A stretch of DNA of 64,000 nt from Limnohabitans kasalickyi (GTDB lineage: Bacteria > Pseudomonadota > Gammaproteobacteria > Burkholderiales > Burkholderiaceae_C): the NCBI GenBank assembly GCA_965234325.1, contig OZ248407.1:1178001-1242000 (forward strand), given 5' to 3'. Positions 28,301 through 32,072 of this stretch are shown here, piece after piece. Each line of letters begins with the position of its first letter. The stretch's first letter is position 1. The position numbers and the translations under genes were made by a program. The notes below the pieces were generated by a model. The model was not told where the DNA came from, ran no database searches, and saw nothing but the letters and a program-made list of their open reading frames with translations.

Positions 28301-30867
28301 TCTGCGGTGGCTGCCAACATAGCTTGCACAACTCTCAGATTTTCGGCAGTGGTGCCTTGGATGCCCAGAGCGCTGAACTGTTCCAGCGACACGCTGCCGC
28401 CTAAGGCTGCTTCAAGCACGGCGGTGTAAGCGTCGACCACAATTTGCAGATCGTTGGCTGTACCGGTCGCTTTGGCGGGCAACCCAGCCAATGCGCTGTT
28501 GATGGCGCTGAGATTGTTAGAGTTCACACCGGTCACGCCGACAGCCGCATAGTCGGCCATGGTGGGCGCGGTGTTGCTGCCATCGTATTGGCTGAGAGTG
28601 TTGATGGCTTGCGTTGTTGCAAACGCGGCTTGCGCTTGGGTGACCAAGGCTTGTACTTCTGCCAAGGTGTCAACACCCGTGCCGTCATCGGCAGTAGCGG
28701 CCAGTGCGGTTTGCACTACCGCCAAGTTGTCAGCGGTCACGCCTGTGATGCCAAGCGCTTGGAGTTGCGCCAAGCTGATGCTGCCGCCCGATGCAGCGGC
28801 GACCACGGCAGACGCCGCGTTCGCCAAGGCTTGCAATTCGGCCACCGTGTCCACGTCGGCTGCGCTCAGGCCATCAATGCGACCACCCAGCAAGCCTGTT
28901 GTGGCTGCTGCTGTGTTGCCAGTCAGACCTGTCACGCCCAAGGCGGTGAACTGTGCGGCAGTAGGTGCGGTGGTGGAGTTGCCAGCGACACCATCGGCTG
29001 CAGCCAGCACGGCGGTGTAGGCATTGACCACGGTTTGCAGGTCAACGGCTGTGCCCGTGGCGCTGGCGGGCAAGGCGGCCAATGCGCTGTTGATGGCATC
29101 AAGGTTTGAATCGTTGACACCTGTCAGACCTGCGACGATGAAGTCGTCCAGCGTAGGCGCGAGATCGGTGCCGTCGTAGCCGCTGAGCCAAACCCTAGCA
29201 AGGGTCGAGTCAACCAAGGCTTGCAGTTTTGCCAACGTGTCCACGCCACTGCCGTCATCGGCGGTGGCCGCTAAAGCGGCTTGCACAGCTTGCAGGTTGT
29301 CTTCGGTCACGCCGCTGATACCCAAAGCATCGAAGTTGCTCGGCATCAGTTCACCGCCAGAGCTGGCGACGGCCAGCACTGCCGAGTAGGCATCAACCAG
29401 AGCTTGCAATTCAGCTGTCGAATCGGTGCTGCTGGCGTTCAGTGTGGCCAGTGCGCGATCAATCACTTGCAAATTAGCGCTGGTCACGCCCGTCACACCT
29501 GCGGTGACATAGTTGGCAATGGTGGGCTGAACACCCGTGCCGTCGTAACTGCTGAGGGTGTAGACCATGGCCTCGGCCGCAGACAAAGCACCTGTGAGCA
29601 GTGTTTGCACGTTGGTGTCAAGCGCTTGTGCAATACCCACTTGTGCTGCGCCTTTGACCAAAAGATCGACCGCTTGCGCCGTCAAACCGGTGTCGGTGAG
29701 ATTGGACACCAACGTGTCCAACACGGTGCTGCTGTCACTGGCGGCTTCGGCACCCGACAAAGCAGCCAAAATCCGGCCATAGTCGTTGCTTGCCGGGTTA
29801 GCTTGACCCTGTGCGTCCACCACTGCCACGGGGGCTTGTCCAGTAACCAAGTCTTGCCCGTTGGGCAGACCCAGAGCTTTGGCCAGTTGTTGGTTGGTCG
29901 CCGCAATGGTCTGTGCCGTCAAGCCTGATAAGACAATCTCTGAGCTGGCGTTGTCACCACCCGCCAAACCGAGCTTGCGAACCGCCAATTCGGTGATCGG
30001 GTTGACGTTGATTTTCAGGGAGCCTGGGGCGGTGACCACCACGGCAGCACGCAAATCCGTCGTCAAGTCTTTGGCCGTGTTGGTGGCTTCGTCGATGTAA
30101 TCTGAACCAACAGACGTGTCGTGCACCCGCACCAGCATCAGCCCCAAGTACCCACCAGGTACGTTCAGCTCAAAAGTGCCATCGGATGCCACGCGGCCTT
30201 TCACCAACAACGTTCCGTCGGCTTTGTAGGCCACGACCTCCAACCCGTTGCCAACCACCACAGGACCCGCCACAACATTGCCACGAAGGACCGTAGGCAC
30301 GGTCTCGGTCTTGCTGTGATTGACAACTGCCGCAGCGCCCACGGCTCCTATTGCACCCACCGCCAAATTCAAGGGCGTCCATGAAGTGCCTTCACTGGGT
30401 GGCATGTACGTGCTCAAACCGCCTTGATGCGCAAAACCACTGCCCTGCCCTTGGCCTTGAGTTATAGCCGTCAGCGCCGAAGTATCACCAAACGCATAAA
30501 CTAACTTGCCCCCGTCCGACAAGCTCGCCCCCACCGCGCTGTCGCCGGTGATGACGTAGCCTCCGCTGGTGCCTGTGCCCTTGGCACCGGGCATGTCGAC
30601 CACGCATTGTTCGGCCTTGCAGGCTTCGTAGAAGCTGACCAACAGCACTTGCGTGCCGTCGGCGTAGCTGAGCAACAGGTCTTGGCCTTGTTGGCTGGCG
30701 GCAACGTCTTTGGCTGCAGCTCCTTTCGCTTCTTCACCCTCTTTGACCACGCGGTAGCGTTGACCCGCTTTGGCAATGACGCTGGTTTTTTCACCGCGCT
30801 TCAAGAGCACGCTTTGGGTGCCGCTGATGTTCAAGATGAGCGATGCGTTGTTTGCTGCTGTTGCCAT
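10384..30867 (-). CDS. Giant type I-secreted protein with helical repeats, four FG-GAP propellers and RTX-like domains
   Basis: One uninterrupted frame of 6827 codons covers about a third of the window. Domains in order: a leader (1-187) with a BapA-prefix-like start (LILNISGTQSVLLKRGE) and a hydrophobic Gly/Ala stretch near 165-180; a beta-rich plus helical linker (188-438); about 52 helical modules of roughly 60 residues (439-3717); four sets of seven FG-GAP repeats (from 3726, 4438, 5161 and 6116), each with the calcium loop DVNGDGLAD; after each set a GGAGND domain; and Ig-like beta segments around 5900-6110. No Sec signal is present. Three type I secretion genes lie just upstream, which strongly suggests export by that route. 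GGAG about 5 bases before ATG 30867 serves as ribosome site. The likely role is a giant adhesin, surface-layer or matrix protein. No catalytic domain was seen. Confidence 0.9.
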   Translation of the reverse strand: MATAANNASLILNISGTQSVLLKRGEKTSVIAKAGQRYRVVKEGEEAKGAAAKDVAASQQGQDLLLSYADGTQVLLVSFYEACKAEQCVVDMPGAKGTGTSGGYVITGDSAVGASLSDGGKLVYAFGDTSALTAITQGQGQGSGFAHQGGLSTYMPPSEGTSWTPLNLAVGAIGAVGAAAVVNHSKTETVPTVLRGNVVAGPVVVGNGLEVVAYKADGTLLVKGRVASDGTFELNVPGGYLGLMLVRVHDTSVGSDYIDEATNTAKDLTTDLRAAVVVTAPGSLKINVNPITELAVRKLGLAGGDNASSEIVLSGLTAQTIAATNQQLAKALGLPNGQDLVTGQAPVAVVDAQGQANPASNDYGRILAALSGAEAASDSSTVLDTLVSNLTDTGLTAQAVDLLVKGAAQVGIAQALDTNVQTLLTGALSAAEAMVYTLSSYDGTGVQPTIANYVTAGVTGVTSANLQVIDRALATLNASSTDSTAELQALVDAYSAVLAVASSGGELMPSNFDALGISGVTEDNLQAVQAALAATADDGSGVDTLAKLQALVDSTLARVWLSGYDGTDLAPTLDDFIVAGLTGVNDSNLDAINSALAALPASATGTAVDLQTVVNAYTAVLAAADGVAGNSTTAPTAAQFTALGVTGLTGNTAAATTGLLGGRIDGLSAADVDTVAELQALANAASAVVAAASGGSISLAQLQALGITGVTADNLAVVQTALAATADDGTGVDTLAEVQALVTQAQAAFATTQAINTLSQYDGSNTAPTMADYAAVGVTGVNSNNLSAINSALAGLPAKATGTANDLQIVVDAYTAVLEAALGGSVSLEQFSALGIQGTTAENLRVVQAMLAATADDASGVDTLAELQALVTKAAALYTVAQYDGTTTAPVLANFTAPGVTGVNAANLSAINSALASLPDTATGSPADLQTVVNAYTAVLAAADGGASTTTAPTAAQYAALGLTGLSGNTASATANLLGNLIDGLTSADVDTIAELQGLANAAIAVVAAASGTAISLAQLQALGISGVTADNLATLQTLLAATDDSGTGVDSLAEIQALANKAAAVFTLSNYSGTNTEPDAADYAAAGITGVTAGNLSAINSALAALPASATGTPAQLQTVVEAYTAVLAAADGTSSTAPTAAQFAALGVTVSGASNAATTSAASLLSSLIAELAPADVDTVAELQSLADAATAVVAAAAGGSVTLAQLLALGLDVTHADITAVQTALAATADDGSAVASLSALQTLVGNSLASNSGALNTISNYNGTTNAPSAADYTSAGVTGVNANNLDAINNAVAGLPNADKDSAAELQSVVQAYAAVLAAADGVAGNVTTAPTAAQYAALGVTGLTGDTASATASLLGNLIDGLSAADVDTVAELQTLANAAAAVVSAASGSPISLAQLKALGITGVTADNLATVQAMLAATADDGTGVDSLAEIQALANKGAAVFTLSDYNGINTEPQAGDFSAAGVNGVTVNNLGAINSALATLPASATSTPADLQTVVDAYSAVLAVADRTSPTAPTAEQYATLGVTGLSGNSAAASASLLGNLMGSLSRADVDTVAEIQALANAAAAVVAAASGTAINLAQLKALGIAGVTADNLATVQALLAATADDGSGLDTLAEIQALVTQAVAVYTLSAYNGSNTVPTTADYVAAGVTGVNSANLSAINSALADLPATATATSADLQSVVSAYTAVMAAAASGASVSLEQLNALGITGTTADNLSNVQALLAATADDGSGVDTLAELQALVAKAEALSTLAKYDGSNTAPILSSFAAAGVTGVNAENLSAINSALAALPASATGTAAQLQTVVDAYTAVLAAADGGASTATTAPTAAQYAALGVTGLSGNTATATANLLGNLIDGLPSADVDTLAELQSLANAASAVVAAASGGSVTQDQFKVLGIKGVTADNLATVQALLAATADDGTGVDTHAEIQTLVSKAAAVFTLSTYTGTNTEPDPADYAAAGITGVTAGNLSAINSALAALPASATGTAVQLQTVVDAYAAVLSAADNTSTTVPTAAQFAALGITFSGASNAASSSAASLMGSLIGGLTPADVDTVAELQALANAVAAVVTAAAGGSITLAQLQALGINAANVDITAVNTALAATDDSGSGVATLSALQALVNSCVVNGVPALTTISNYNGTTNAPSAADYSSAGVTGVDANNLDAINNAVAGLPNANKDSAADLQSVVEAYAAVLAAADGVSGNVTIAPTAAQYAALGVTGLTGDTASATASLLGNLIDGLTAADVDTVAELQTLANAAAAVVSAASGSPISLAQLKALGITGVTDDNLATVQALLAATADDGTGVDSLAEIQALANTAKAIFILSTYTGTNIEPTSADFTAAGLSGVNDDNLSAINSALATLPASATGTPADLQTVVDAYSAVLALADRTANTVPTAAQFAALGVTGLSGNSAAATASLLGNLIGSLSRADVDTVAEIQALANAASAVVAAASGGSVSLDQLQALGIKGVTADNLAAVQAALAGTADDGAGLDTRDEIQALVTQAAALHTLSAYTGSNAVPTTADYEAAGVTGVSTDNLSAINSALATLPANATASAAQLQTVVNAYTAVFAAATGGSVTQAQLQALGITGVTADNLATVQALISATADNGTGVDTWAEIQALVTQAAAVYTLSAYTSSNTVPTTADYAAAGVTGVNAANLSAINSALADLPATATATSADLQSVVSAYTAVLAAAASGASVSLQQLSALGITGTTADNLITVQALLAATADDGSGVDTLAELQALVAKAEALSTLANYDGSNTAPILSSFAAAGVTGVNAANLSAINSALAALPASATGTAAQLQTVVDAYTAVLAAADGGASTATTAPTAAQYAALGVTGLSGNTASATANLLGNLIDGLPSADVDTLAELQTLADAATAVVAAAAGGTITLAQLQALGIKGVTADNLPTLQALLAATDNSGTDVDSFSEIQALVSKAAAVFTLSTYNGTNTEPEAADYAAAGINGVSSDNLRAINSALAALPASATGTTDQLQTVVDAYAAVLSAADNTSTMPPRAPQFAVLGVTFLGISPDASPSAPSLLGSLIGGLAPADVDTLPELQALADAATGVVAAAAGVNITLAHLQALGINVANVDITVVNTALAATDDNGSGVATLSALQALVNSCVVNSGGPLATITNYTGITEAPSVANYASAGVTGVTDHNIHGINSVVAGLATSGKDTTAELQSVVEAYTAVLAAADGTRSNSQALPTAAQYADLGVSGLSGNTATATARLLGNVIDGLTAADVDTVAELQTLATAASAVVGAASTGSVTLDQLKALGITGVTADNLSTVQATLAASPDDGTGVDSLSEIQTLVDQASAVYTLSRYIGGKAEPQVGVYTAAGVTGVTNNNLKAINNALARLDSDVTDSRSELQAVVDAYNAVLSAADSVSANSQTLPTSAQYTTLQLYGLTGSTAAATARLLGSRIDSLSNSDVDTVDEMQTLASAARIVIRNASSNDVVTLAQLQALGITGVTSDNLTIFNKVIASTPDNGSDVDTVAEIQSLVAAANALRRISSYTGKGEPLTLSDYTTAGVTGVTVDNLSAINSAIGPITPAGSDEASEVQTVVSAYRAILAAADGTAGNSAGATASQYDALSVLGMGTSPARRSLMNSVVDKRQVADVDTVSELQALGAAVTAVIAAAAGTTTDVSVAGLQNLGITGVTTANLAAVQTALAATADDGTGVDTLTKLQTLVTGVAQQSSAGSSAKVALSAIAAGSGGFVINGQCQNEKSGFSVASAGDVNGDGLTDLIVSAPDSAPNGRASAGRSYVVFGKTSTLAIELSEIVAGSGGFAINGQVVYDKSGWSVSSAGDVNGDGLADVIIGSTQFTPIGRAGGGRSYVVFGKSDGIGIELSTVAEGNGGFVINAHSALQGSGISVSSAGDVNGDGLVDLLVGASLSKPNDKQFGGTTYVVFGKTNGSNIELSKVAAGEGGFVVNGQSAGDFSGTSVAVAGDVNGDGLSDLIVGAGDSDFDNMNNPGRSYVLFGKSSGVGVELSTIAAGTGGFVMVGQCADESSGASVAGAGDVNGDGLADLIVGAPGATPNGKLYAGRSYVIFGKTNSGDIKLSAVAEGTGGFVINGQCTDERSGYSVSAAGDMNGDGLSDLIVGAYTSSPGNATKAGSSYVVFGKTSGGAIELSAVAAGSGGFAIAGQCASDNSGFSVAGAGDVNGDGLADLIVGANRSDPTSNRLDAGRSYVIFGNTSGAFSQTSVDWLGTDSADTQSDGGVAKSLVAGAGDDSLTATAASVLYGGAGNDRFTINGTVLTALKNPMGSGGNVDQLARIDGGTGMDTLALSASGLTLNLADFAARRVQNIEVIDLTSTDNSTLALSVSDVMELGGMNQFNSSNGWTSLGATVKSHQLWVKGKAGDVLNAQGRWYNDGTIQQGNETYLVFNAAGSSAQLLVDSDITRNMTLLRRYAPMNLSDIAQGTGGFVINGQGVDNFSGTSVSSAGDVNGDGLADLIVGANGRDPLIGLFGSAVIDAGSSYVVFGTTRGTAVDLSAVAGGTGGFVINGQAASDNSGVSVSAAGDVNGDGLADLIVGANRSDPSAVVNAGRSYVVFGKNSTSTVNLADVTSGTSTLGFVINGQGASSESGISVSTAGDMNGDGLVDLIVGAHQSSPTDINGFAGRSYVVYGKTSASAVELASIAAGTGGFVIDGLTGADFSGRRVSAAGDVNGDGLADLIIGAPGADPVYNSANNQAGRVYVLFGQSSGTVMKLSAVAAGSGGFVINGEGAENNLGQIMGAAGDVNGDGLTDLIMGVPSLYSSGGMSSGRSYVVFGKSTGGAVNLSAVTSGTGGFIIDGNNESDRSGASVSAAGDMNGDGLGDLIVGATGSNAGTVVDAGRSYVVFGKTDSTGIKLSNIVAGSGGFVINGQCRDDSSGNSVSAAGDVNGDGLADLIVGAYSSDPLAGSSAGRSYVIFGNTVGAFSESMVDWLGTAAAETQSDGGTTKTLAAGAGDDTLTGTAASVLYGGAGNDKFIMNATMSNALQSPMGMGGNVNRLSRIDGGSGMDTLALSESGQMLSLSGFAATRVQSIEVVDLAVAGANVLQVSTGDVAQLADMNLINSATAGWAAGTYTLAATERFHQLVVQGNAADVLLLKGAWTSMGTVTSAGVAHAVYTNSATREQLLVQNTVRVVRPGPVELSAVANGQDGFVINGQCANDASGFTVSSAGDVNGDGLDDLIIGAKDAEVPGLANTSHGRAYVVFGQSGSTAINLSAVAAVGSTLGFVINGSLKEDFAGSSVSGAGDVNGDGKADIIVGSPGADSQQFGAANTNTGWDGGRAYVIFGKTDGAAVNLLGMTTANSSGFLINGVTAGDGTGNSVAAAGDVNGDGFADVLVGAKAATVPDADAFGTGNQAGAGRAYVVFGKADNALVYLSSLVAPTASGGFVVNGRFNNDYAGIALAGGADINGDGLDDVVIGADGADTVLNAQGTAFEAPGWDGGQAYVVFGKTSTSKVNTMNIAATAGSTDGFLINGLTAGDFSGTSVELVSDINGDGLADILVGAKGSDVSGNSSGRAYVIFGKTDNAAVQLSAVAQGSGGFAINGQGVGTQAGFSVAALGDLNADGLADYLVGAPNAGGAGVNSGLAYVVFGRSGTQAIELSEVALGVGGFVIKGQSENDTAGFSVSAAGDLNGDGFTELLVSTPGGDPTGATNAGRSYVIWGNNPNVTTSGSLDLRQTHGDASDDSRNDNGQSASFVTGMGNDTLTASAASVLYAGKGNDLIRVSGAMLTGLENAMGSGGNTARLARIDGGEGVDTLALLGGEQHLNFSQIQQSGSWPRMDGIEVIDLVGTGDNVFSPTAQGVMGLGGRNIFNSASGWTGLSNTSDKYQVRVEGNAGDWVNLPAGWTLAGQATWQNSTYNIYNSGKAQMLVNSPVIVSDDLPPTVQSVALTAATGAAGAWLNAGDTVTATVTFSEVVKVNTTGGTPTLALDVGGTTVLASYSGGSNSGALTFTATLANGLNDADGISIGANGLALNGGAITDLTRSVGSLAHAQVGLNAAYKVDTAVAEPNTSALEGVLVAPTNVEAGATVEYRIATLTGGFGSWRTDLAGIQPATNGSADGRYQVQTRQTDVAGNVAVQTMKLDVGRFYAPIELSAVAAGVDGFVINGVKPESGQAYDYGDMSGYSVSSAGDVNGDGLADVILGAQYADGTDSYQINSGRSYVVFGKSDGSSVNLSQVAAGTGGFVIDGYTQGDQSGISVSGAGDVNGDGLADLIVGAGNRGSCVVFGKTSGSVVQVADIAYRGGTGGFFIEGIGLSIVNAAGDVNGDGLADLIVGAPDQDYLYAGVVNKADAGRSYVVFGKASLGSISLNTVAAGTGGFVINGIFANDRSGSSVSAAGDVNGDGLADLIVGAPSKDNDLNLSNNVGTSYIVFGKTSTNAVELFESGLGRLEGYGLNVFSGASVSAAGDVNGDGLADVIVGAWGGTPLNPTRNGAGQSYVVFGQTTNDGWQTNLIAEVGWGGKGFVINGESSGDGNDELSVSGAGDINGDGLADLIVGAGASDPTLARTGAGRSYVVYGKTNDNKVELSAVAAGVGGFVINGDAANDTSGVSVSAAGDVNGDGLADLLVGAHKANNFAGKSYVIFGGTNGAFQKSAVDWLGTSGDDTQSDGGQAKTLVGGAGNDALTATGASVLYGGAGNDTFNIDANMITALQSPLGRVGNNLGQLARIDGGGGLDTIVLSGAGLTLDLTQVANQAASNPDGGSRIDSVEKIDLTGSGDNMLKLQLRDVLDMGSANLFQTTGRQQLLVKGNAGDTVDLADATGTAGWTLAGSNVALEGVNYAVWNHDTSKATVYVQTGVVVN
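10387..11025 (-). other. C-terminal RTX-like/type I secretion target domain of the giant protein
   Basis: Residues about 6615-6827 hold the nonapeptide-like motifs GGAGNDALT and YGGAGNDTF, then RIDGGGGLDTIVLSG, SVEKIDLTGSGDNMLKL, LLVKGNAGDTVDLAD, and a beta-rich end without charged tail. This order resembles the C-terminal domains of type I-secreted adhesins, which carry the uncleaved export signal. Three related copies occur internally. Confidence 0.75.
11026..12522 (-). repeat. FG-GAP block 4: seven repeats, predicted beta-propeller
   Basis: Seven repeats of about 65-80 residues each carry AGDVNGDGLAD or AGDINGDGLAD and most end in SYVVFGKT. Repeats 2, 3 and 5 are shortened or altered in the GGFVING part. 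The count of seven matches an integrin-alpha-like seven-bladed propeller, and the DxNxDGxxD loop should bind calcium. Confidence 0.8.
12523..13170 (-). other. Ig-like beta-sandwich segment of the giant protein
   Basis: Residues about 5900-6115 contain VTATVTFSEVVKVN, TPTLALDVGGTTVLASY and AGNVAVQTMKLDVG. The pattern is typical of bacterial Ig-like domains found in large adhesins. It occurs once, between the third and fourth propeller modules, and probably acts as a spacer. Confidence 0.6.
13171..13800 (-). other. Internal RTX-like domain 3 of the giant protein
   Basis: It contains VTGMGNDTLT, LYAGKGNDLI, RIDGGEGVDTLAL, GIEVIDLVGTGDNVF and VRVEGNAGDWVNL. This is the same motif order as the C-terminal domain. 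It follows the third FG-GAP block directly. Confidence 0.7.
13801..15387 (-). repeat. FG-GAP block 3: seven repeats, predicted beta-propeller
   Basis: Seven repeats begin at the GTC codon at 15387 and keep the calcium loop with small changes (DLNADGLAD, DINGDGLDD). Several loops are longer than in the other blocks, with inserts containing GWDGG. This block is the most diverged of the four from the consensus, which suggests it separated earlier. Confidence 0.8.
15388..16036 (-). other. Internal RTX-like domain 2 of the giant protein
   Basis: It contains AAGAGDDTLTGTA, YGGAGNDKFIMN, RIDGGSGMDTLALSESG, SIEVVDLAVAGANVL and LVVQGNAADVLLL, in the same order as the C-terminal domain. It links the second and third FG-GAP blocks. 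Confidence 0.7.
16037..17556 (-). repeat. FG-GAP block 2: seven repeats, predicted beta-propeller
   Basis: Seven repeats start at the Met codon at 17556 (MNLSDIAQGTGGFVINGQ). Each carries AGDVNGDGLAD or AGDMNGDGL and ends in SYVVFGK or a close variant. The fifth repeat has lost the usual SG before the calcium strand (NNLGQIMGAAGDVNGDG). Confidence 0.82.
17557..18199 (-). other. Internal RTX-like domain 1 of the giant protein
   Basis: It contains VAGAGDDSLTATA, YGGAGNDRFTIN, RIDGGTGMDTLALS, NIEVIDLTSTDNSTLAL and LWVKGKAGDVLN, in the same order as the C-terminal domain. It links the first and second FG-GAP blocks. Confidence 0.7.
18200..19692 (-). repeat. FG-GAP block 1: seven repeats, predicted beta-propeller
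   Basis: Seven repeats averaging about 71 residues begin with VALSAIAAGSGGFVINGQ (GTG codon at 19692). All carry the DxNGDGLxD calcium loop and end in SYVVFGK or a close variant. Four of the seven have a Cys after GQ, at the same place in the repeat. Confidence 0.82.
19720..29553 (-). repeat. Array of about 52 helical modules (A/B/C types)
   Basis: Residues 439-3717 are built of three related module types of roughly 57-67 residues. A has the core AGVTGVNAANLSAINSALA then LQTVVDAYTAVLAAA. B has APTAAQYAALGVTGLSG then ADVDTVAELQALANAA. C has LAQLQALGITGVTADNLA then DGTGVDTLAEIQALV. I count 19 units: 14 with order A-B-C and 5 with only A-C. Each module predicts short amphipathic helices rich in Ala, Leu, Asp and Thr. 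I do not recognise a named domain. It may form a long rod or solenoid that lifts the propellers from the cell. Confidence 0.85.
22567..28227 (-). repeat. Higher-order duplication of multi-module blocks
   Basis: Blocks of several units repeat as wholes. The unit starting AQYDGTTTAP at 28227 reappears as AKYDGSNTAP at 25581 and ANYDGSNTAP at 22566, and the neighbouring units reappear in the same order. The periods are 2646 and 3015 bases. The 369-base difference equals one extra A-C unit (122 codons) plus one codon. Long stretches are near-identical at the DNA level, which points to recent duplication. Confidence 0.75.
30300..30867 (-). other. N-terminal leader of the giant protein
   Basis: Residues 1-187 begin with a BapA-prefix-like segment (NISGTQSVLLKRGEKTSVIAK, RYRVVKEGEEAKG), a beta-rich part, and the hydrophobic stretch WTPLNLAVGAIGAVGAAAVV. 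Such leaders in LapA-like adhesins can hold the protein in the outer membrane pore. No LapG or LapD homologue is visible in the window. Confidence 0.5.
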
Positions 30868-30923
30868 GGTGTGCTCCGAGGAAGGGACGGTTTAGATTGG
30901 GTAGAAATTAGTTGAATGAGGGC

Positions 30924-32072
30924 TTAGCGTTCGTTCAGCGCACCGCTCAAGCCGCGTGCAATCGGCTTGATGAGGTAGCGCATGACCGAGCGTTGGCCTG
31001 TCAGGATGTCCACCGTGGCAGTCAGCCCCGGCTTTAAAACAATGGGTTGGAGCTTGGGGTTGGCCGCCACCGCGTTGGGCAGCAGGCGAACACGCGCTCG
31101 GTAGTAGGTTTGGGGCTGCCCGTTGGCGCCTTGCTCTTGCAAGGTGTCCGAGCTGAGGTAGACCAGCTCACCCGTCAAGGTGCCGTAAATGGCGTAGTCG
31201 TACGCGTCCAAACGGATGTTGGCGCGCATGCCGGTTTGCAATTGGCCGATGTCTGCGGGGTTGACTTTGAGCTCCAACAGAGACTCGCCATCGGTGGGCG
31301 AGATTTGCATGAGCTCATCACCCGCACGCAGCACACCACCCACGGTGGTCACCCGCAAATACTTCACCACGCCGTCCACAGGGGCCGTCAGCTCGGTTTG
31401 AGACAAGGCGTAACGGCGGTCTTCTTGGCGGTAGCGCTGGCTGGAGATTTCTTCTTCTTGTTTGGCCGCTTCTGCGCGGGCGTCTTGCAGGTACTTGTTG
31501 CGGATGTCGAAGATGCGCGACTGGATGTCGCTGACTTGGCGACGCGCGCGCAAGACCTCGACCCGGCTGATGTCGCCACCGGCAAACAAACGCTCGTTCA
31601 TTTGCAGCTCTTCTTTGGCCAAGCCCATGGCTTCTTGTTGCATGGCGAGTGCGTCGTCTAGGCTTTGCTTGCGCTGGGTGTAGAGCTTGTTTTGTGCAGC
31701 AACCAATTCTGGGTAGCCCGCAAACTCTCTGCCAAACACAGGGGTTGTGCCGTTGGCCTCGGCTTGCGCGCGTTGCAGCACCACGCGCAAGGCGGTGTGT
31801 TTGGCCTGCGCTTCGTCAAAGGCTGCTTTGGCGCGATCAGGCTCGAGCACGGCCAGCACTTGGCCGGCTTTGACGGTGTCGCCCTCTTGCACCCGGATCT
31901 CGGACAGCACACCGCCATCGACCACTTGGATGACTTGGGTGCGCCCACCGGGGATGAGCTGGCCTTGGGCGCGCACGGTCTGGTCGATGACAAACCAGCT
32001 GGACCAGACCACAAACAGCACCACGGTCAGGATGACCAAGCTGAGCATTTTGGAAGGACGATGGGCCATCAT
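30924..32072 (-). CDS. Type I secretion periplasmic adaptor (HlyD family)
   Basis: This 382-residue membrane-fusion protein should bridge the inner-membrane ABC exporter and the TolC-type channel. One transmembrane helix lies near residues 9-30 (MLSLVILTVVLFVVWSSWFV), followed by a biotinyl-lipoyl-like half (GGVLSEIRVQEGDTVKAGQVLAVLE), a long coiled-coil hairpin (about 85-220), and the returning half TAPVDGVVKYLRVTTVGGVLRAGDELMQI. Its start overlaps the ABC gene stop by 4 bases. The stop is 56 bases before the giant gene. Confidence 0.9.
   Translation of the reverse strand: MMAHRPSKMLSLVILTVVLFVVWSSWFVIDQTVRAQGQLIPGGRTQVIQVVDGGVLSEIRVQEGDTVKAGQVLAVLEPDRAKAAFDEAQAKHTALRVVLQRAQAEANGTTPVFGREFAGYPELVAAQNKLYTQRKQSLDDALAMQQEAMGLAKEELQMNERLFAGGDISRVEVLRARRQVSDIQSRIFDIRNKYLQDARAEAAKQEEEISSQRYRQEDRRYALSQTELTAPVDGVVKYLRVTTVGGVLRAGDELMQISPTDGESLLELKVNPADIGQLQTGMRANIRLDAYDYAIYGTLTGELVYLSSDTLQEQGANGQPQTYYRARVRLLPNAVAANPKLQPIVLKPGLTATVDILTGQRSVMRYLIKPIARGLSGALNER

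Noticed and set aside
19720..29553. Regular DNA repeats that might be read as a CRISPR or satellite array
   Set aside because: Repeats are about 170-200 bases, imperfect and in frame through one open reading frame, with no short identical repeats and unique spacers.
10384..30867. Many plus-strand open frames of 60-330 codons within the giant gene, several with similar repeated sequences
   Set aside because: They are antisense shadows of the repeats; their similarity follows from the minus-strand repeats, and they lack ribosome sites and normal composition.
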